Positions 31,953 to 32,295 of a stretch of 32,295 nucleotides of DNA are shown here, one piece after another. The notes beneath the pieces were generated by a model. The model was not told the origin of the DNA. It saw nothing but the letters and a program-made list of their open reading frames with translations, and ran no database searches. Where the stretch lies: contig OMSK01000025.1 of the NCBI GenBank assembly GCA_900313725.1, positions 1 through 32,295 on the forward strand. The letters run 5' to 3'. The DNA is from an uncultured Bacillota bacterium (GTDB lineage Bacteria; Bacillota_I; Bacilli_A; RF39; UBA660). The translations under genes and the position numbers were made by a program. Positions within the stretch are counted from its first letter, which is position 1, and each line of letters starts with the position of its first letter.

Positions 31953-32295
31953 TTACACGCTCATCATATTCATCATTGCAAACATTAAAAGTGCTAAGAT
32001 TCCACCACCTGTTGCAAATAACATGATCATTGTTTTCTTTTCCATTGCTTCCAAACGTGCTTTATATTTATCTTCACGCATTTTGTTTTGTAATGTAGAT
32101 ACGTTCTTTGAGAACATAACTAATTGTTCTTGTTTAGATTCTTGAGCACCTAAACTTAAACGATATAATAAACGCATCATTCTCATTGAATCTCTAACTG
32201 GATATTCCTTAGCAAAATCCATATAAGGATCAATACTAGAATCACCGGCTTCAATCTTTTCAATTAATTTTTTTAAACCTGGTTGAAATATCTCA
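31953..32295 (-). CDS. TadC-like type II secretion F-domain protein (5' end outside window)
   Basis: The frame is open to the right edge; 113 C-terminal codons are visible, and the ATG at 32222 is internal. The visible part includes FQPGLKKLIEKIEAGD, EYPVRDSMRMMRLLYRLSLGAQ, a long charged helix (NKMREDKYKARLEAMEKK) and a last membrane helix (IMLFATGGGILALLMFAMMN). This matches the C-terminal half of TadC/GspF-type inner-membrane platform proteins of Tad pili. A small inverted repeat (31940-31958, GTGTAAA/TTTACAC) follows the stop but lacks a T-tract. TadB and the TadA ATPase would be expected just beyond the window. Confidence 0.75.
   Translation of the reverse strand, partial: EIFQPGLKKLIEKIEAGDSSIDPYMDFAKEYPVRDSMRMMRLLYRLSLGAQESKQEQLVMFSKNVSTLQNKMREDKYKARLEAMEKKTMIMLFATGGGILALLMFAMMNMMSV

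Noticed and set aside
31940-31958. Inverted repeat GTGTAAA/TTTACAC after the TadC-like gene as a terminator
   Set aside because: It lacks a T-tract on either strand; it may be an operator-like repeat or chance.
1-32295. Mycoplasma-type genetic code (TGA = Trp), suggested by the very low GC
   Set aside because: TGA terminates several genes at family-consistent ends, and Trp is encoded by TGG throughout.
1-32295. CRISPR arrays, insertion sequences or transposase genes
   Set aside because: No regularly spaced direct repeats, terminal inverted repeats or transposase-like frames were seen on either strand.

Overview
The window is very AT-rich, low-GC Bacillota (Firmicutes) chromosome. TGA is used as a stop (for example at the end of the GerAC-like gene and of the VirB4 N-terminal companion), so this is not a code-4 mycoplasma. 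A GerA-type germinant receptor and two alpha/beta-type small acid-soluble spore proteins (SASPs) mark it as an endospore former. The overall character fits an uncultured gut Bacilli lineage; that placement is inference. Many genes carry an AGGTGAT-type Shine-Dalgarno sequence 3-6 nt before the start codon, and I used it to correct several starts. Several nominal GTG starts are simply the GTG inside this motif.

Left part (1-17.3 kb) is mostly ordinary chromosome: rlmD (partial), a compact gerA-type operon with a half-length GerAC-like lipoprotein, an HExxH metallopeptidase, a tail-anchored protein, ferredoxin, rluB, a small lipoprotein, a VanZ-family protein, a RodA/FtsW/SpoVE-type glycan polymerase, an orphan type IV prepilin, yceD-rpmF, tmcAL, a large surface protein with a pilin-like anchor and two lectin-like modules, two SASPs, thiI, a tiny orphan transcription unit, tRNA-Leu(CAA), scpA-scpB and a stand-alone rhodanese. 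Ribosomal protein L32 has a 9-residue N-terminal extension resembling the Prp-cleaved extension of Firmicute L27.

Right part (17.4-32.3 kb) is one co-oriented minus-strand secretion island. Read in transcription order it starts with the end of a TadC-like protein, then a promoter-driven Flp/Tad cluster (Cys-rich Flp-like pilin, two TadE-like pseudopilins, TadZ/CpaE-like ATPase). Next is a type IV secretion operon with its own TTGACA promoter: VirB2-like pilin, an attenuator-like hairpin, an exported protein fused to a second VirB2-like hairpin, VirB6-like channel with a long coiled coil, VirB3/PrgI-like protein, VirB4 in two polypeptides, a three-enzyme cell-wall hydrolase (SpoIID + M23 + C39-like) and an anchored lipoprotein. 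A separately promoted VirD4-type coupling ATPase with a strongly acidic tail follows. No relaxase, integrase or attachment site is visible, and the island abuts housekeeping genes on its left, so it looks more like a resident envelope-spanning secretion or pilus machine than a recognisable conjugative element. This island is the best candidate for an undescribed system.

No stretch over 300 bases lacks a gene. The intergenic gaps hold the promoters and hairpin terminators listed.
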